In this document: positions 34,918 to 43,989 of the stretch, piece by piece | Layout of the letters: each line of letters starts with the position of its first letter | Position numbering within the stretch: the stretch's first letter is position 1 | DNA from: Robiginitalea sp. SC105 | GTDB taxonomy: Bacteria; Bacteroidota; Bacteroidia; Flavobacteriales; Flavobacteriaceae | Assembly (NCBI RefSeq): GCF_014243345.1 | Contig: NZ_JACLZF010000001.1 | Location: forward strand, 1,598,583 to 1,662,582 | DNA: 64,000 nucleotides | Direction of reading: 5' to 3' | Notes under the pieces: model-generated | The model's input: only the letters and a program-made list of their open reading frames with translations | What the model was told of the DNA's origin: nothing | Database searches by the model: none | Translations under genes and position numbers: made by a program

Positions 34918-34944
34918 AGTCCGTTAGAAATAGCGGACTTTTTT
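34918..34944 (+). terminator. Rho-independent hairpin after hpf
   Basis: AGTCCG pairs with CGGACT around a 10-base loop, followed by a run of six T. It would end the hpf transcript 39 bases after its stop. The promoter of the tRNA cluster lies immediately in front of this hairpin, so the transcript that starts here would lack its left arm. Confidence 0.75.
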
Positions 34945-34966
34945 ATGCGTAAAAAAGGCCCATTAA

Positions 34967-35040
34967 GCCGATGTAGCTCAGCTGGCTAGAGCACGTGATT
35001 TGTAATCTCGGGGTCGTGGGTTCGAGTCCCTCCATCGGCT
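34967..35040 (+). tRNA. tRNA-Thr (UGU)
   Basis: This 74-base tRNA has acceptor arms GCCGATG and CATCGGC and the T-loop TTCGAGT. The anticodon loop is TTTGTAA with anticodon TGT. The anticodon stem and the T stem each have one T-T mismatch. It opens the tRNA-tuf cluster. Confidence 0.95.
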
Positions 35041-35065
35041 CGTAAGTTCTTAAAAATTAGGGTCC

Positions 35066-35148
35066 GGGGAGATACTCAAGCGGCCAACGAGGACAGACTG
35101 TAAATCTGTTGGTTTTCACCTTCGCAGGTTCGAATCCTGCTCTCCCCA
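35066..35148 (+). tRNA. tRNA-Tyr (GUA)
   Basis: This 83-base tRNA has a long variable arm, as class II tRNA-Tyr does. The acceptor arms are GGGGAGA and TCTCCCC with discriminator A, the anticodon is GTA in the loop CTGTAAA, and the T loop is TTCGAAT. Confidence 0.95.
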
Positions 35149-35228
35149 CAAAGAAAATTTCTGAGTGGGCGCCGAAAGCTCGCTTTTGTAAGGCCACGAG
35201 AAGTTTGACATATTGAGATTTAAAGATT

Positions 35229-35301
35229 GCGGGAGTAGCTCAGTTGGTAGAGCGTCAGCCTTCCAAGCTGAATGTCGCCGGTTCGAACCCGGTCTCCCGC
35301 T
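35229..35301 (+). tRNA. tRNA-Gly (UCC)
   Basis: This 73-base tRNA has acceptor arms GCGGGAG and CTCCCGC with discriminator T. The anticodon is TCC in the loop CTTCCAA. The T loop is TTCGAAC. Confidence 0.95.
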
Positions 35302-35389
35302 CAAAGACCTTGGGCAAGCGTTTGTGGTGCTTGGGCCGGAATGCGGTAAGGCTTCGGCGGGGCCGCTCCAGAGAAACTTGCGCCAACAA

Positions 35390-35461
35390 GCCGACGTAGC
35401 TCAGGGGTAGAGCGTTTCCTTGGTAAGGAAGAGGTCACGGGTTCAATTCCCGTCGTTGGCT
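35390..35461 (+). tRNA. tRNA-Thr (GGU)
   Basis: This 72-base tRNA has acceptor arms GCCGACG and CGTTGGC with one G-T wobble. The anticodon is GGT in the loop TTGGTAA. It lies directly upstream of tuf, an order common to many bacteria. Confidence 0.95.
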
Positions 35462-35613
35462 CAAAGAAAAGGCCCCGGTGGCCGGAATATCCGCCTTCGG
35501 AGCCCCGTTGGATCCGCAGCCTGAATCCCACAGGGGAGTCAGGGTCGGGAGCAGCGGGCCGGATGCGTTTAAAATTGATACACTAATATAAACTAAGATT
35601 AAATTCACTAACA

Positions 35614-36801
35614 ATGGCTAAGGAAACATTTGACCGTTCCAAACCGCACTTAAATATCGGTACGATTGGACACGTCGACCACGGTAAAACTACGCTGACA
35701 GCTGCCATTACTACTGTACTGGCTAACGCGGGCTTGTCTGATGTTCGGAGCTTCGACTCCATCGACAACGCACCCGAAGAAAAGGAGCGTGGTATTACCA
35801 TCAACACCTCTCACGTAGAATACCAGACTGAAAACCGTCACTACGCTCACGTTGACTGTCCTGGTCACGCGGATTACGTAAAGAACATGGTAACCGGTGC
35901 TGCCCAGATGGACGGTGCGATCCTGGTTGTGGCTGCGACAGATGGTCCGATGCCTCAAACCCGCGAGCACATCCTGCTCGGACGCCAGGTAGGTATCCCG
36001 CGCATCGTTGTCTTCCTGAACAAGGTTGACATGGTGGACGACGAGGAGCTGCTGGAACTGGTTGAAATGGAAGTTCGCGAGCTGCTGTCTTTCTACGAGT
36101 ACGACGGGGACAACAGCCCGGTAATCGCCGGATCTGCTCTGGGCGCCCTCAACGGGGAGCAAAAATGGGTAGACACCGTCATGGAGCTGATGAAAGCCGT
36201 TGACGAGTGGATCGAGCTGCCTCAGCGCGATGTGGACAAGGAATTCCTGATGCCGGTTGAAGACGTCTTCACCATCACCGGACGGGGAACCGTAGCCACC
36301 GGCCGTATCGAAACCGGTGTCGCCAAAACAGGTGACGCTGTGGATATCATCGGTATGGGTGCCGAGAAACTGACTTCCACCATCACCGGGGTAGAGATGT
36401 TCCGCAAGATCCTCGACCGCGGGGAAGCAGGGGACAACGTAGGTATCCTGCTGCGCGGTATCGAGAAAAAAGATATCAAGCGCGGAATGGTTATCTGCAA
36501 GCCAGGATCTGTTAAACCGCACGCCAAGTTCGAGGCTGAGGTCTATATCCTGAAAAAAGAAGAAGGTGGACGCCACACGCCGTTCCACAACAACTACCGT
36601 CCCCAGTTCTACGTACGGACAACGGACGTTACCGGAACCATCAACCTGCCCAGCGGCGTGGAGATGGTGATGCCAGGGGACAACCTGACCATCACTGTGG
36701 ACCTGCTCCAGCCGATCGCCCTGAACGTGGGACTGCGCTTCGCCATCCGCGAAGGAGGTCGTACCGTGGGTGCCGGACAGGTAACCAAGATTCTGGATTA
36801 A
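35614..36801 (+). CDS. tuf: Elongation factor Tu
   Basis: EF-Tu (395 residues) brings aminoacyl-tRNA to the ribosome with GTP. The P loop is [10 protein letters not shown], the switch II part is [12 protein letters not shown], and [23 protein letters not shown] is the guanine site. All three domains are present. Codon use is more biased than in the neighbours, as expected for a highly expressed gene. It is followed by a long inverted repeat and tRNA-Trp. Confidence 0.99.
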   Translation: MAKETFDRSKPHLNIGTIGHVDHGKTTLTAAITTVLANAGLSDVRSFDSIDNAPEEKERGITINTSHVEYQTENRHYAHVDCPGHADYVKNMVTGAAQMDGAILVVAATDGPMPQTREHILLGRQVGIPRIVVFLNKVDMVDDEELLELVEMEVRELLSFYEYDGDNSPVIAGSALGALNGEQKWVDTVMELMKAVDEWIELPQRDVDKEFLMPVEDVFTITGRGTVATGRIETGVAKTGDAVDIIGMGAEKLTSTITGVEMFRKILDRGEAGDNVGILLRGIEKKDIKRGMVICKPGSVKPHAKFEAEVYILKKEEGGRHTPFHNNYRPQFYVRTTDVTGTINLPSGVEMVMPGDNLTITVDLLQPIALNVGLRFAIREGGRTVGAGQVTKILD

Positions 36802-36826
36802 GCCTAGAAACAGGGTTTAAGAAGGC

Positions 36827-36873
36827 AGTGAGGGGTCCCGTCCTGATACCAATCGGGACGGAACCCTTTCACT
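36827..36873. other. Long inverted repeat between tuf and tRNA-Trp
   Basis: The arms AGTGAGGGG and CCCTTTCACT and the inner arms CCCGTCC and GGGACGG form a stem of about 16-18 bp with a loop of around 10 bases. No T tract follows. It could act as a processing signal or a weak terminator. Confidence 0.6.
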
Positions 36874-36879
36874 GTAAAT

Positions 36880-36952
36880 ACGGGTGTAGCTCAGTTGGTA
36901 GAGCACCGGTCTCCAAAACCGGGTGTCGGGAGTTCGAGTCTCTCCTCCCGTG
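36880..36952 (+). tRNA. tRNA-Trp (CCA)
   Basis: This 73-base tRNA has acceptor arms ACGGGTG and CTCCCGT with one T-T mismatch. The anticodon is CCA in the loop CTCCAAA. It sits between tuf and secE, as in many bacteria. Confidence 0.95.
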
Positions 36953-37009
36953 CAGAGCAACAGAAGGGACGCCTCGAGGGGTGCCTTCGTTAGAAAAATA
37001 CAGCAAGCG

Positions 37010-37198
37010 ATGTTGACATATTTCAAGGAATCCTATCATGAACTGAGGCATCAGGTAACCCTGCCTTCGCGGGCAGAAGCGTCTAACCTGATGGTGATCG
37101 TAGCGGTCTTTTCAATCATTTTTGCCCTGGCGACCTGGGGGGTTGATTCCCTGTTTTCAAACCTCATCCAGCTGTATTTCCAAACATTAATAGGATAA
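37010..37198 (+). CDS. secE: Preprotein translocase subunit SecE
   Basis: SecE (62 residues) is the essential small subunit of the SecYEG channel. The segment LTYFKESYHELRHQVTLPSRAEASNLMVIVAVFSIIFALATWGVDSLFSNLI has a short amphipathic helix and one membrane helix. The ATG at 37010 was chosen because the family begins there. It lies 10 bases before nusG. Confidence 0.95.
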   Translation: MLTYFKESYHELRHQVTLPSRAEASNLMVIVAVFSIIFALATWGVDSLFSNLIQLYFQTLIG

Positions 37199-37208
37199 GG
37201 CGTAGAGG

Positions 37209-37760
37209 ATGTCAGAAGTATTGGAGAAGAAATGGTATGTAGTTCGCGCCGTAAGTGGTCAGGAAAACAAGATCAAGGGGTATATCGAAAGCGAGGTGGA
37301 ACGCCACGGTTTCGGGGAAAACCTTGAAGAAGTCCTGGTTCCGACCGAAAAGGTGGTTCAGATCCGCAACGGAAAAAAGATCAACAAGGAACGTGTCTAT
37401 TTTCCGGGGTACATCATGGTGAAGGCCAACCTGACCGGGGAGATGATCCACATTATCCGCTCGATCACCAACGTGATCGGGTTCCTGGGTGAAACCAAAG
37501 GGGGCGACCCGGTGCCCCTCCGGAAATCGGAGGTCAATCGGATGCTCGGAAAAGTGGATGAACTGGCGATCAGCACGGATTCCGTGGCGATCCCGTTTGT
37601 ACTCGGGGAAACCGTAAAGGTGATCGATGGTCCCTTTAACGGCTTCAACGGAACGGTCGAAAAGATCAACGAAGAGAAGCGGAAGCTCGAGGTGATGGTG
37701 AAGATTTTCGGAAGGAAGACGCCCCTGGAGCTGAGCTATATGCAGGTAGAAAAGGTTTAA
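37209..37760 (+). CDS. nusG: Transcription antitermination factor NusG
   Basis: NusG (183 residues) binds RNA polymerase and couples it to ribosomes or Rho. The start WYVVRAVSGQENKIKGYIESEVE and the motif FPGYIMVKANL are typical. The KOW domain is at VIDGPFNGFNGTVEKINEEKRKLEVMV. No insertion is present between the domains. A 129-base leader follows before rplK. Confidence 0.97.
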   Translation: MSEVLEKKWYVVRAVSGQENKIKGYIESEVERHGFGENLEEVLVPTEKVVQIRNGKKINKERVYFPGYIMVKANLTGEMIHIIRSITNVIGFLGETKGGDPVPLRKSEVNRMLGKVDELAISTDSVAIPFVLGETVKVIDGPFNGFNGTVEKINEEKRKLEVMVKIFGRKTPLELSYMQVEKV

Positions 37761-37817
37761 AGATTAATTGTTACGCTTGAAAGTGGAGTCGCTTCCAATT
37801 TGACTCGCTTTTGGTTT

Positions 37818-37867
37818 CCGCGGCCTTCGGGCTGCGGGATTTAAGCCGGCCGGGGTGAAACGGCCGG
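37818..37867 (+). promoter_or_regulatory. Two hairpins in the leader of rplK (candidate L1 site)
   Basis: The first stem is CCGCGGCC with GGCTGCGG (8 bp, one G-T) around a TTCG tetraloop at 37818-37837. The second is CCGGCC (37846-37851) with GGCCGG (37862-37867) around a 10-base loop. They lie 22-70 bases upstream of rplK. In E. coli, L1 represses this operon by binding near the rplK start, so a feedback site here is a guess. Confidence 0.5.
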
Positions 37868-37889
37868 GAGCTGTAAATTAAATAGAACA

Positions 37890-38327
37890 ATGGCAAAAGA
37901 AGTAAGTAAAGTAGTTAAGCTACAAGTTAGGGGAGGTGCTGCGAATCCGTCGCCACCGGTTGGACCCGCTTTAGGTGCTGCCGGCGTTAACATCATGGAG
38001 TTCTGCAAGCAATTCAATGCGCGTACGCAGGACAAACCGGGTAAGGTATTACCTGTTGTTATCACCGTATATGGGGACAAGTCCTTTGACTTTGTCGTCA
38101 AGACACCGCCAGCGGCAGTTCAGCTCATGGAAGCGGCAAAGGTTAAAAAGGGATCCGGCGAACCGAACCGAGTGAAAGCAGGGAGTGTGAGCTGGGATCA
38201 GATCCGCACCATCGCAGAAGACAAGATGGTGGACCTGAATGCCTTCACCACCGAGTCGGCCATGATGATGGTCGCCGGTACGGCCCGTTCCATGGGCCTG
38301 AAGGTTGCAGGCAAACGTCCCTTTTAA
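37890..38327 (+). CDS. rplK: 50S ribosomal protein uL11
   Basis: This 145-residue protein matches uL11: [37 protein letters not shown], then the C-terminal rRNA-binding domain ([31 protein letters not shown]). It builds the GTPase centre of the 50S subunit. It is the first gene of rplKAJL. Confidence 0.98.
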   Translation: MAKEVSKVVKLQVRGGAANPSPPVGPALGAAGVNIMEFCKQFNARTQDKPGKVLPVVITVYGDKSFDFVVKTPPAAVQLMEAAKVKKGSGEPNRVKAGSVSWDQIRTIAEDKMVDLNAFTTESAMMMVAGTARSMGLKVAGKRPF

Positions 38328-38348
38328 TCCGAAAAGCACTTTTACAAG

Positions 38349-39044
38349 ATGGCAAAATTAACAAAGAAGCAAAAAGAGGCTCGGGCGAAGATCGAACGCG
38401 ACAAGCTCTACTCCATCCAGGAGGCCTCCGAGCTTATCAAGGAAATCACCAACGTAAAGTTTGACGCAACCGTAGACCTGGCGGTCCGCCTCGGGGTAGA
38501 CCCCCGGAAGGCGAACCAGATGGTGCGCGGGGTAGTGACCCTGCCCCACGGTACCGGTAAGGACGTCAAGGTACTCGCGCTGGTGACCCCGGATAAGGAA
38601 GCGGAAGCAACCGAAGCTGGAGCAGACTTCGTGGGTCTGGACGAATACCTCGAGAAGATCAAAGGAGGCTGGACGGATGTGGATGTAATCATCACCATGC
38701 CCAGCGTCATGGGGAAACTCGGACCACTCGGCCGCATACTGGGGCCGCGCGGATTGATGCCGAACCCCAAGACCGGTACGGTGACCATGGATGTCGCCAA
38801 GGCGGTTTCCGAGGTGAAGGCCGGTAAGATCGATTTCAAGGTCGACAAAACCGGGATCGTACATGCCGCAATCGGCAAGGTATCCTTCTCGGCCGACAAG
38901 ATCGCAGGCAACGCCAAGGAACTCATCGAGACCCTCGTCAAGATGAAACCGGCGGCAGCCAAGGGTGTCTACATGAAGAGTATCTACATGTCCAGCACCA
39001 TGAGTCCGAGTGTTCAACTGGATCCGAAAGTGGTCCAAATCTAA
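38349..39044 (+). CDS. rplA: 50S ribosomal protein uL1
   Basis: This 231-residue protein matches uL1: [29 protein letters not shown], then [31 protein letters not shown] (here [11 protein letters not shown]). uL1 forms the L1 stalk and also represses its own operon. It is 21 bases after rplK. Confidence 0.98.
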   Translation: MAKLTKKQKEARAKIERDKLYSIQEASELIKEITNVKFDATVDLAVRLGVDPRKANQMVRGVVTLPHGTGKDVKVLALVTPDKEAEATEAGADFVGLDEYLEKIKGGWTDVDVIITMPSVMGKLGPLGRILGPRGLMPNPKTGTVTMDVAKAVSEVKAGKIDFKVDKTGIVHAAIGKVSFSADKIAGNAKELIETLVKMKPAAAKGVYMKSIYMSSTMSPSVQLDPKVVQI

Positions 39045-39055
39045 AAGAACCTAAG

Positions 39056-39574
39056 ATGACCAGAGAAGAAAAAGCAACTGTAATCGAGGACCTGACCGCT
39101 CAGCTGGGCGGCTCCGGCATCATTTACCTGGCCGATATTTCCGGCCTGGATGCAGGCAGTACCTCAGACCTCAGACGCGCTTGCTTTAAAGCAAATATCA
39201 AGCTGGCGGTAGTGAAAAACACGCTGCTCGCCAAGGCTATGGAAGCCTCTGAAAAGGAATTCGGGGAATTGCCCGGGGTCCTGAAGGGGAACACATCGCT
39301 CATGCTTTCCGATACCGGGAACGCCCCCGCAAAGCTGATCAAGAACTTCCGCAAGAAGTCCGACCGGCCTTTGCTCAAGGGCGCTTTCATCGAGGAGGCG
39401 ATCTATATAGGCGATGACAAACTGGACGCGCTGGTAAGCATCAAGTCCAAGGAAGAGGTAATCGGAGATATCATTGGCCTGCTGCAGTCACCGGCCAAGA
39501 ACGTGATTTCAGGTCTGAAGTCCGGCGGCGGCAAACTGGCGGGTATCCTCAAAACCCTTTCCGAAAGAGAATAA
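39056..39574 (+). CDS. rplJ: 50S ribosomal protein uL10
   Basis: This 172-residue protein matches uL10, the base of the L7/L12 stalk: the N-terminal KATVIEDLTAQLGGSGIIYLADISGLDAG and the C-terminal helix IGLLQSPAKNVISGLKSGGGKLAGILKTLSERE. Only 11 bases separate it from rplA, so the usual L10 leader structure is not present in the gap. Confidence 0.97.
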   Translation: MTREEKATVIEDLTAQLGGSGIIYLADISGLDAGSTSDLRRACFKANIKLAVVKNTLLAKAMEASEKEFGELPGVLKGNTSLMLSDTGNAPAKLIKNFRKKSDRPLLKGAFIEEAIYIGDDKLDALVSIKSKEEVIGDIIGLLQSPAKNVISGLKSGGGKLAGILKTLSERE

Positions 39575-39625
39575 GTACGCACTAAAACCTAAGTATAAAT
39601 TTCAAACAGAGTAAACGATAGAAAA

Positions 39626-40009
39626 ATGGCAGATTTAAAAGAATTCGCAGAACAGCTGGTCAACCTTACCGTAAAAGAGGTAAACGAATTGGCTGATATC
39701 CTGAAAGAGGAGTACGGTATCGAACCCGCCGCTGCTGCGGTTGCGGTTGCCGGAGGTGCTGCTGCTGGCGGAGACGCTGGTGAAGCCGCTGAAGAGCAAA
39801 CCGAATTTGACGTAATCCTCAAAGCTGCAGGAGCTTCCAAGCTGGCTGTGGTTAAATTGGTAAAAGAACTGACCGGCCTGGGTCTGAAAGATGCGAAAGA
39901 CATCGTTGACAGCGCACCGAAAGCTGTTAAGGAAGGAATTTCGAAAGACGAAGCCGAAGGTATCAAAAAATCACTGGAAGAAGCAGGAGCGGAAGTTGAG
40001 CTTAAATAA
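39626..40009 (+). CDS. rplL: 50S ribosomal protein bL12
   Basis: This 127-residue protein matches bL12. The N-terminal [30 protein letters not shown] binds uL10, a hinge rich in Ala and Gly follows, and the C-terminal domain [39 protein letters not shown] recruits GTP factors. It is followed by a hairpin before rpoB. Confidence 0.98.
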   Translation: MADLKEFAEQLVNLTVKEVNELADILKEEYGIEPAAAAVAVAGGAAAGGDAGEAAEEQTEFDVILKAAGASKLAVVKLVKELTGLGLKDAKDIVDSAPKAVKEGISKDEAEGIKKSLEEAGAEVELK

Positions 40010-40030
40010 TTGCGTCGACCATATGGTTTA

Positions 40031-40074
40031 GGTTTAGGTCTTCCGCCTTCTGGCGGCTAGGCCTAAACCCTTTT
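40031..40074 (+). terminator. Hairpin between rplL and rpoB (partial terminator)
   Basis: GGTTTAGG pairs with CCTAAACC, and an inner CCGCC pairs with GGCGG around TTCT. A run of four T follows. In E. coli a partial terminator in this place makes less RNA polymerase than ribosomal protein. The same role is likely here. Confidence 0.7.
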
Positions 40075-40138
40075 ATACGATGTATATAAAGTCATATACA
40101 GCCCCCTCTCTCGTATTCACACTAAATGTTGTCCGTAG

Positions 40139-43100
40139 ATGTTCACAAAACAGACTGAAAGAATAAGCTTTGCCTCGGCTAAGAACATACCGGAATACCC
40201 GGATTTCTTGGACATTCAGATTCAATCGTTTCAGGACTTTTTCCAGCTTGAGACCAAATCTGACCAGCGGGCCAATGAAGGTTTGTACAACACCTTCATG
40301 GAGAATTTCCCCATCACTGACACCCGGAACCAGTTTGTGCTGGAATTCCTGGATTACTTCATCGACCCGCCCCGGTATTCCATCCAGGAGTGCATCGAGC
40401 GCGGGCTCACCTACAGCGTGCCCCTGAAAGCACGACTGAAACTGTACTGCACCGACCCGGAGCACGAAGATTTTGAAACCATCGTACAGGACGTGTACCT
40501 GGGTACCATCCCCTACATGACCCCGAGCGGTACCTTCGTGATCAACGGGGCCGAACGCGTGGTGGTTTCCCAGCTGCACCGTTCGCCCGGCGTTTTCTTC
40601 GGACAGTCCTTCCACGCCAACGGCACCAAGCTGTACTCGGCCCGGGTCATCCCGTTCAAGGGGTCCTGGATCGAATTTGCGACCGACATCAACAGCGTGA
40701 TGTACGCGTACATCGACCGGAAGAAAAAATTACCCGTGACCACCCTGTTCCGCGCCATCGGCTTCGAAAGGGACAAGGACATCCTGGAGATCTTTGACCT
40801 TTCGGAGGAAGTGAAGGTGTCCAAGACCGGCCTGAAGAAGGTACTGGGCCGCAAACTGGCTGCCCGTGTGCTGAACACCTGGCACGAGGACTTTGTGGAC
40901 GAGGATACCGGAGAGGTGGTATCCATCGAACGGAACGAGATCATCCTGGACCGGGATACCGTCCTGGAAAAGGAACACATCGACCAGATCATCGATACGG
41001 ATGTCAAGACCATCCTGCTGCACAAGGAAAACAACGCCCAGAGCGATTACGCCATCATCCACAATACGCTGCAGAAGGACCCGACCAACTCCGAGAAGGA
41101 AGCCGTAGAGCACATCTACCGCCAGCTCCGGAATGCCGAACCGCCGGATGAGGAAACCGCCCGGGGCATCATCGACAAGCTGTTCTTCTCCGACCAGCGC
41201 TACAACCTCGGCGAGGTAGGGCGTTACCGGATGAACAAGAAGCTTGGCCTGGACATCGGCATGGACAAGCAGGTGCTCACCAAGGAAGACATCATCACCA
41301 TCATCAAATACCTGATCGAGCTGATCAACTCCAAAGCGGAGATCGACGATATCGACCACCTTTCCAACCGGAGGGTGCGGACGGTAGGGGAGCAGCTCTC
41401 CGCCCAGTTCGGCGTGGGTCTCGCCCGTATGGCCCGTACCATCCGCGAGCGGATGAACGTCCGGGACAACGAGGTGTTTACACCCATCGACCTGATCAAC
41501 GCCAAGACGCTGTCTTCGGTGATCAACTCGTTTTTCGGCACCAACCAGCTGTCCCAGTTTATGGACCAGACCAACCCGCTGGCGGAGATTACGCACAAGC
41601 GGCGGCTGTCGGCCCTCGGGCCGGGAGGTCTTTCGCGGGAGCGGGCCGGTTTTGAGGTTCGTGACGTACACTACACACACTACGGAAGGCTTTGTCCGAT
41701 CGAAACCCCGGAAGGGCCGAACATCGGCCTGATCTCCTCCCTGTCCGTGTTTGCCAAGGTAAACAGCATGGGCTTTTTGGAGACCCCTTACCGCAAGGTG
41801 GAAGACGGCAAGGTGGATACCGCCAACTATACCTTCCTCAGCGCAGAAGAGGAGGAAGGCAAGAAGATTGCCCAGGCCAACATCCCGCTCAAAAAGGATG
41901 GGGCCATCGATTCGGAGAAGGTTATTGCGCGTCTGGAGGCCGATTACCCGGTAGTGGATCCCAAGGAGATCAACTATACGGACGTCGCCCCGAACCAGAT
42001 CGCTTCCATCTCCGCCTCCCTGATCCCCTTCCTTGAGCACGATGATGCAAACCGGGCACTGATGGGATCGAACATGATGCGGCAGGCCGTACCCCTGCTC
42101 AAGCCGGAATCCCCCATTGTGGGTACCGGACTGGAGCGGCAGGTTGCGACCGATTCGCGCGTGCTGATCAATGCAGAAGGAGACGGGGTGGTCGAAAGCG
42201 TGGATTCCAAGCGGATCACCATCAAATACGAGCGGTCCGACGAGGATCGCCTGGTGAGCTTCGACGAAGATTCCAAGACCTATGAACTGGTGAAGTTCCG
42301 CAAGACCAACCAGGGGACCAGCATCAACCTGAAGCCGATCGTCCGCAAAGGGCAGAAGGTGAAGAAGGGACAGGTGCTTTGTGAAGGATACGCCACTGAA
42401 AACGGCGAACTCGCCCTGGGCCAGAACCTGAAGGTGGCCTTTATGCCCTGGAAGGGATACAACTTTGAGGATGCGATCGTGATTTCCGAGAAGGTGGTCC
42501 GGGAGGATATCTTTACCTCCATCCACATCGACGAATACGCCCTGGAGGTCCGGGATACCAAGCTGGGGGCCGAGGAGCTCACCAATGACATCCCGAACGT
42601 TTCCGAGGAAGCTACCAAGGACCTGGACGAATACGGTATGATCCGTATCGGGGCCGAGGTGAAGCCCGGGGACATCCTGATCGGGAAGATCACCCCGAAA
42701 GGGGAATCCGACCCGACGCCGGAGGAAAAGCTCCTGCGTGCCATCTTCGGCGACAAGGCCGGGGACGTGAAGGACGCTTCCCTGAAGGCACCGCCTTCCC
42801 TGAACGGGGTCGTCATCGACAAGAAACTCTTTTCCCGTTCCATCAAGGACAAGCGCAAGCGCTCCGAGGACAAAGAGGCCATTGCGAAGCTCGAGCTTGA
42901 GTACGAAACCAAATTCGAGCAGCTCAAGGACGTACTGGTAGAGAAACTCTTCCAGCTGGTCAACGGGAAAACCTCCCAGGGCGTGATGAACGACCTGGGC
43001 GAGGAAGTCCTGCCGAAGGGCAAGAAATACACCCTGAAAATGCTGAATGCCGTGGACGATTTCGCCCACCTGGTAGGCGGCAGCTGGACCACGGATTCCA

Positions 43101-43948
43101 AGACCAACGATTTGGTTGCGGACCTGTTGCACAACTACAAGATCAAACTGAACGACCTGCAGGGGAACCTGAGGCGCGATAAATTCACCATCTCGGTCGG
43201 GGATGAGCTGCCCGCGGGCATCATGAAGCTGGCCAAGGTGTATATCGCCAAGAAGCGGAAGCTGAAGGTCGGGGATAAAATGGCCGGGCGCCACGGTAAC
43301 AAAGGGATCGTTGCCCGGATCGTCCGCCAGGAGGATATGCCGTTCCTCGAGGACGGAACCCCTGTGGATATCGTCCTGAACCCGCTGGGGGTACCCTCGC
43401 GGATGAACATCGGCCAGATCTACGAAACGGTGCTCGGATGGGCCGGACAGAAGCTCGACAAGAAGTTCGCCACACCGATCTTCGACGGGGCTACCCTGGA
43501 CGAGATCAACGAGCTGACCGACAAGGGGGAGATCCCCCGTTTCGGGCACACCTACCTCTACGACGGCGGAACCGGGGAGCGTTTCCACCAGGCTGCCACT
43601 GTCGGGGTGATCTACATGCTGAAACTCGGCCACATGGTGGACGACAAGATGCACGCCCGTTCCATTGGCCCGTACTCCCTTATCACCCAGCAGCCGCTGG
43701 GCGGGAAGGCGCAGTTCGGAGGCCAGCGTTTCGGGGAGATGGAAGTATGGGCCCTGGAGGCCTACGGTGCTTCTGCCACCCTGCGCGAGATACTGACGGT
43801 AAAGTCCGACGACGTGATCGGCCGGGCCAAAACCTACGAGTCCATCGTCAAGGGAGAAAGCATGCCGGAACCCGGCCTGCCGGAATCCTTCAACGTACTG
43901 ATGCACGAACTCAAAGGTCTGGGTCTGGACATCCGCCTGGAGGAGTAA
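40139..43948 (+). CDS. rpoB: RNA polymerase subunit beta
   Basis: RpoB (1269 residues) forms one side of the active centre. The rifampicin region is intact wild type ([36 protein letters not shown]), followed by [17 protein letters not shown]. The C-terminal clamp is in [24 protein letters not shown]. It is 130 bases after rplL and 41 bases before rpoC, in one operon. Confidence 0.99.
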   Translation: MFTKQTERISFASAKNIPEYPDFLDIQIQSFQDFFQLETKSDQRANEGLYNTFMENFPITDTRNQFVLEFLDYFIDPPRYSIQECIERGLTYSVPLKARLKLYCTDPEHEDFETIVQDVYLGTIPYMTPSGTFVINGAERVVVSQLHRSPGVFFGQSFHANGTKLYSARVIPFKGSWIEFATDINSVMYAYIDRKKKLPVTTLFRAIGFERDKDILEIFDLSEEVKVSKTGLKKVLGRKLAARVLNTWHEDFVDEDTGEVVSIERNEIILDRDTVLEKEHIDQIIDTDVKTILLHKENNAQSDYAIIHNTLQKDPTNSEKEAVEHIYRQLRNAEPPDEETARGIIDKLFFSDQRYNLGEVGRYRMNKKLGLDIGMDKQVLTKEDIITIIKYLIELINSKAEIDDIDHLSNRRVRTVGEQLSAQFGVGLARMARTIRERMNVRDNEVFTPIDLINAKTLSSVINSFFGTNQLSQFMDQTNPLAEITHKRRLSALGPGGLSRERAGFEVRDVHYTHYGRLCPIETPEGPNIGLISSLSVFAKVNSMGFLETPYRKVEDGKVDTANYTFLSAEEEEGKKIAQANIPLKKDGAIDSEKVIARLEADYPVVDPKEINYTDVAPNQIASISASLIPFLEHDDANRALMGSNMMRQAVPLLKPESPIVGTGLERQVATDSRVLINAEGDGVVESVDSKRITIKYERSDEDRLVSFDEDSKTYELVKFRKTNQGTSINLKPIVRKGQKVKKGQVLCEGYATENGELALGQNLKVAFMPWKGYNFEDAIVISEKVVREDIFTSIHIDEYALEVRDTKLGAEELTNDIPNVSEEATKDLDEYGMIRIGAEVKPGDILIGKITPKGESDPTPEEKLLRAIFGDKAGDVKDASLKAPPSLNGVVIDKKLFSRSIKDKRKRSEDKEAIAKLELEYETKFEQLKDVLVEKLFQLVNGKTSQGVMNDLGEEVLPKGKKYTLKMLNAVDDFAHLVGGSWTTDSKTNDLVADLLHNYKIKLNDLQGNLRRDKFTISVGDELPAGIMKLAKVYIAKKRKLKVGDKMAGRHGNKGIVARIVRQEDMPFLEDGTPVDIVLNPLGVPSRMNIGQIYETVLGWAGQKLDKKFATPIFDGATLDEINELTDKGEIPRFGHTYLYDGGTGERFHQAATVGVIYMLKLGHMVDDKMHARSIGPYSLITQQPLGGKAQFGGQRFGEMEVWALEAYGASATLREILTVKSDDVIGRAKTYESIVKGESMPEPGLPESFNVLMHELKGLGLDIRLEE

Positions 43949-43989
43949 GCCTGTTAACACAACACATTTAATTTTAGTACCATAGCATA

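Noticed and set aside
39045..39055. uL10 leader binding site before rplJ
   Set aside because: Only 11 bases separate rplA and rplJ, so there is no room for the known uL10-bL12 binding structure.
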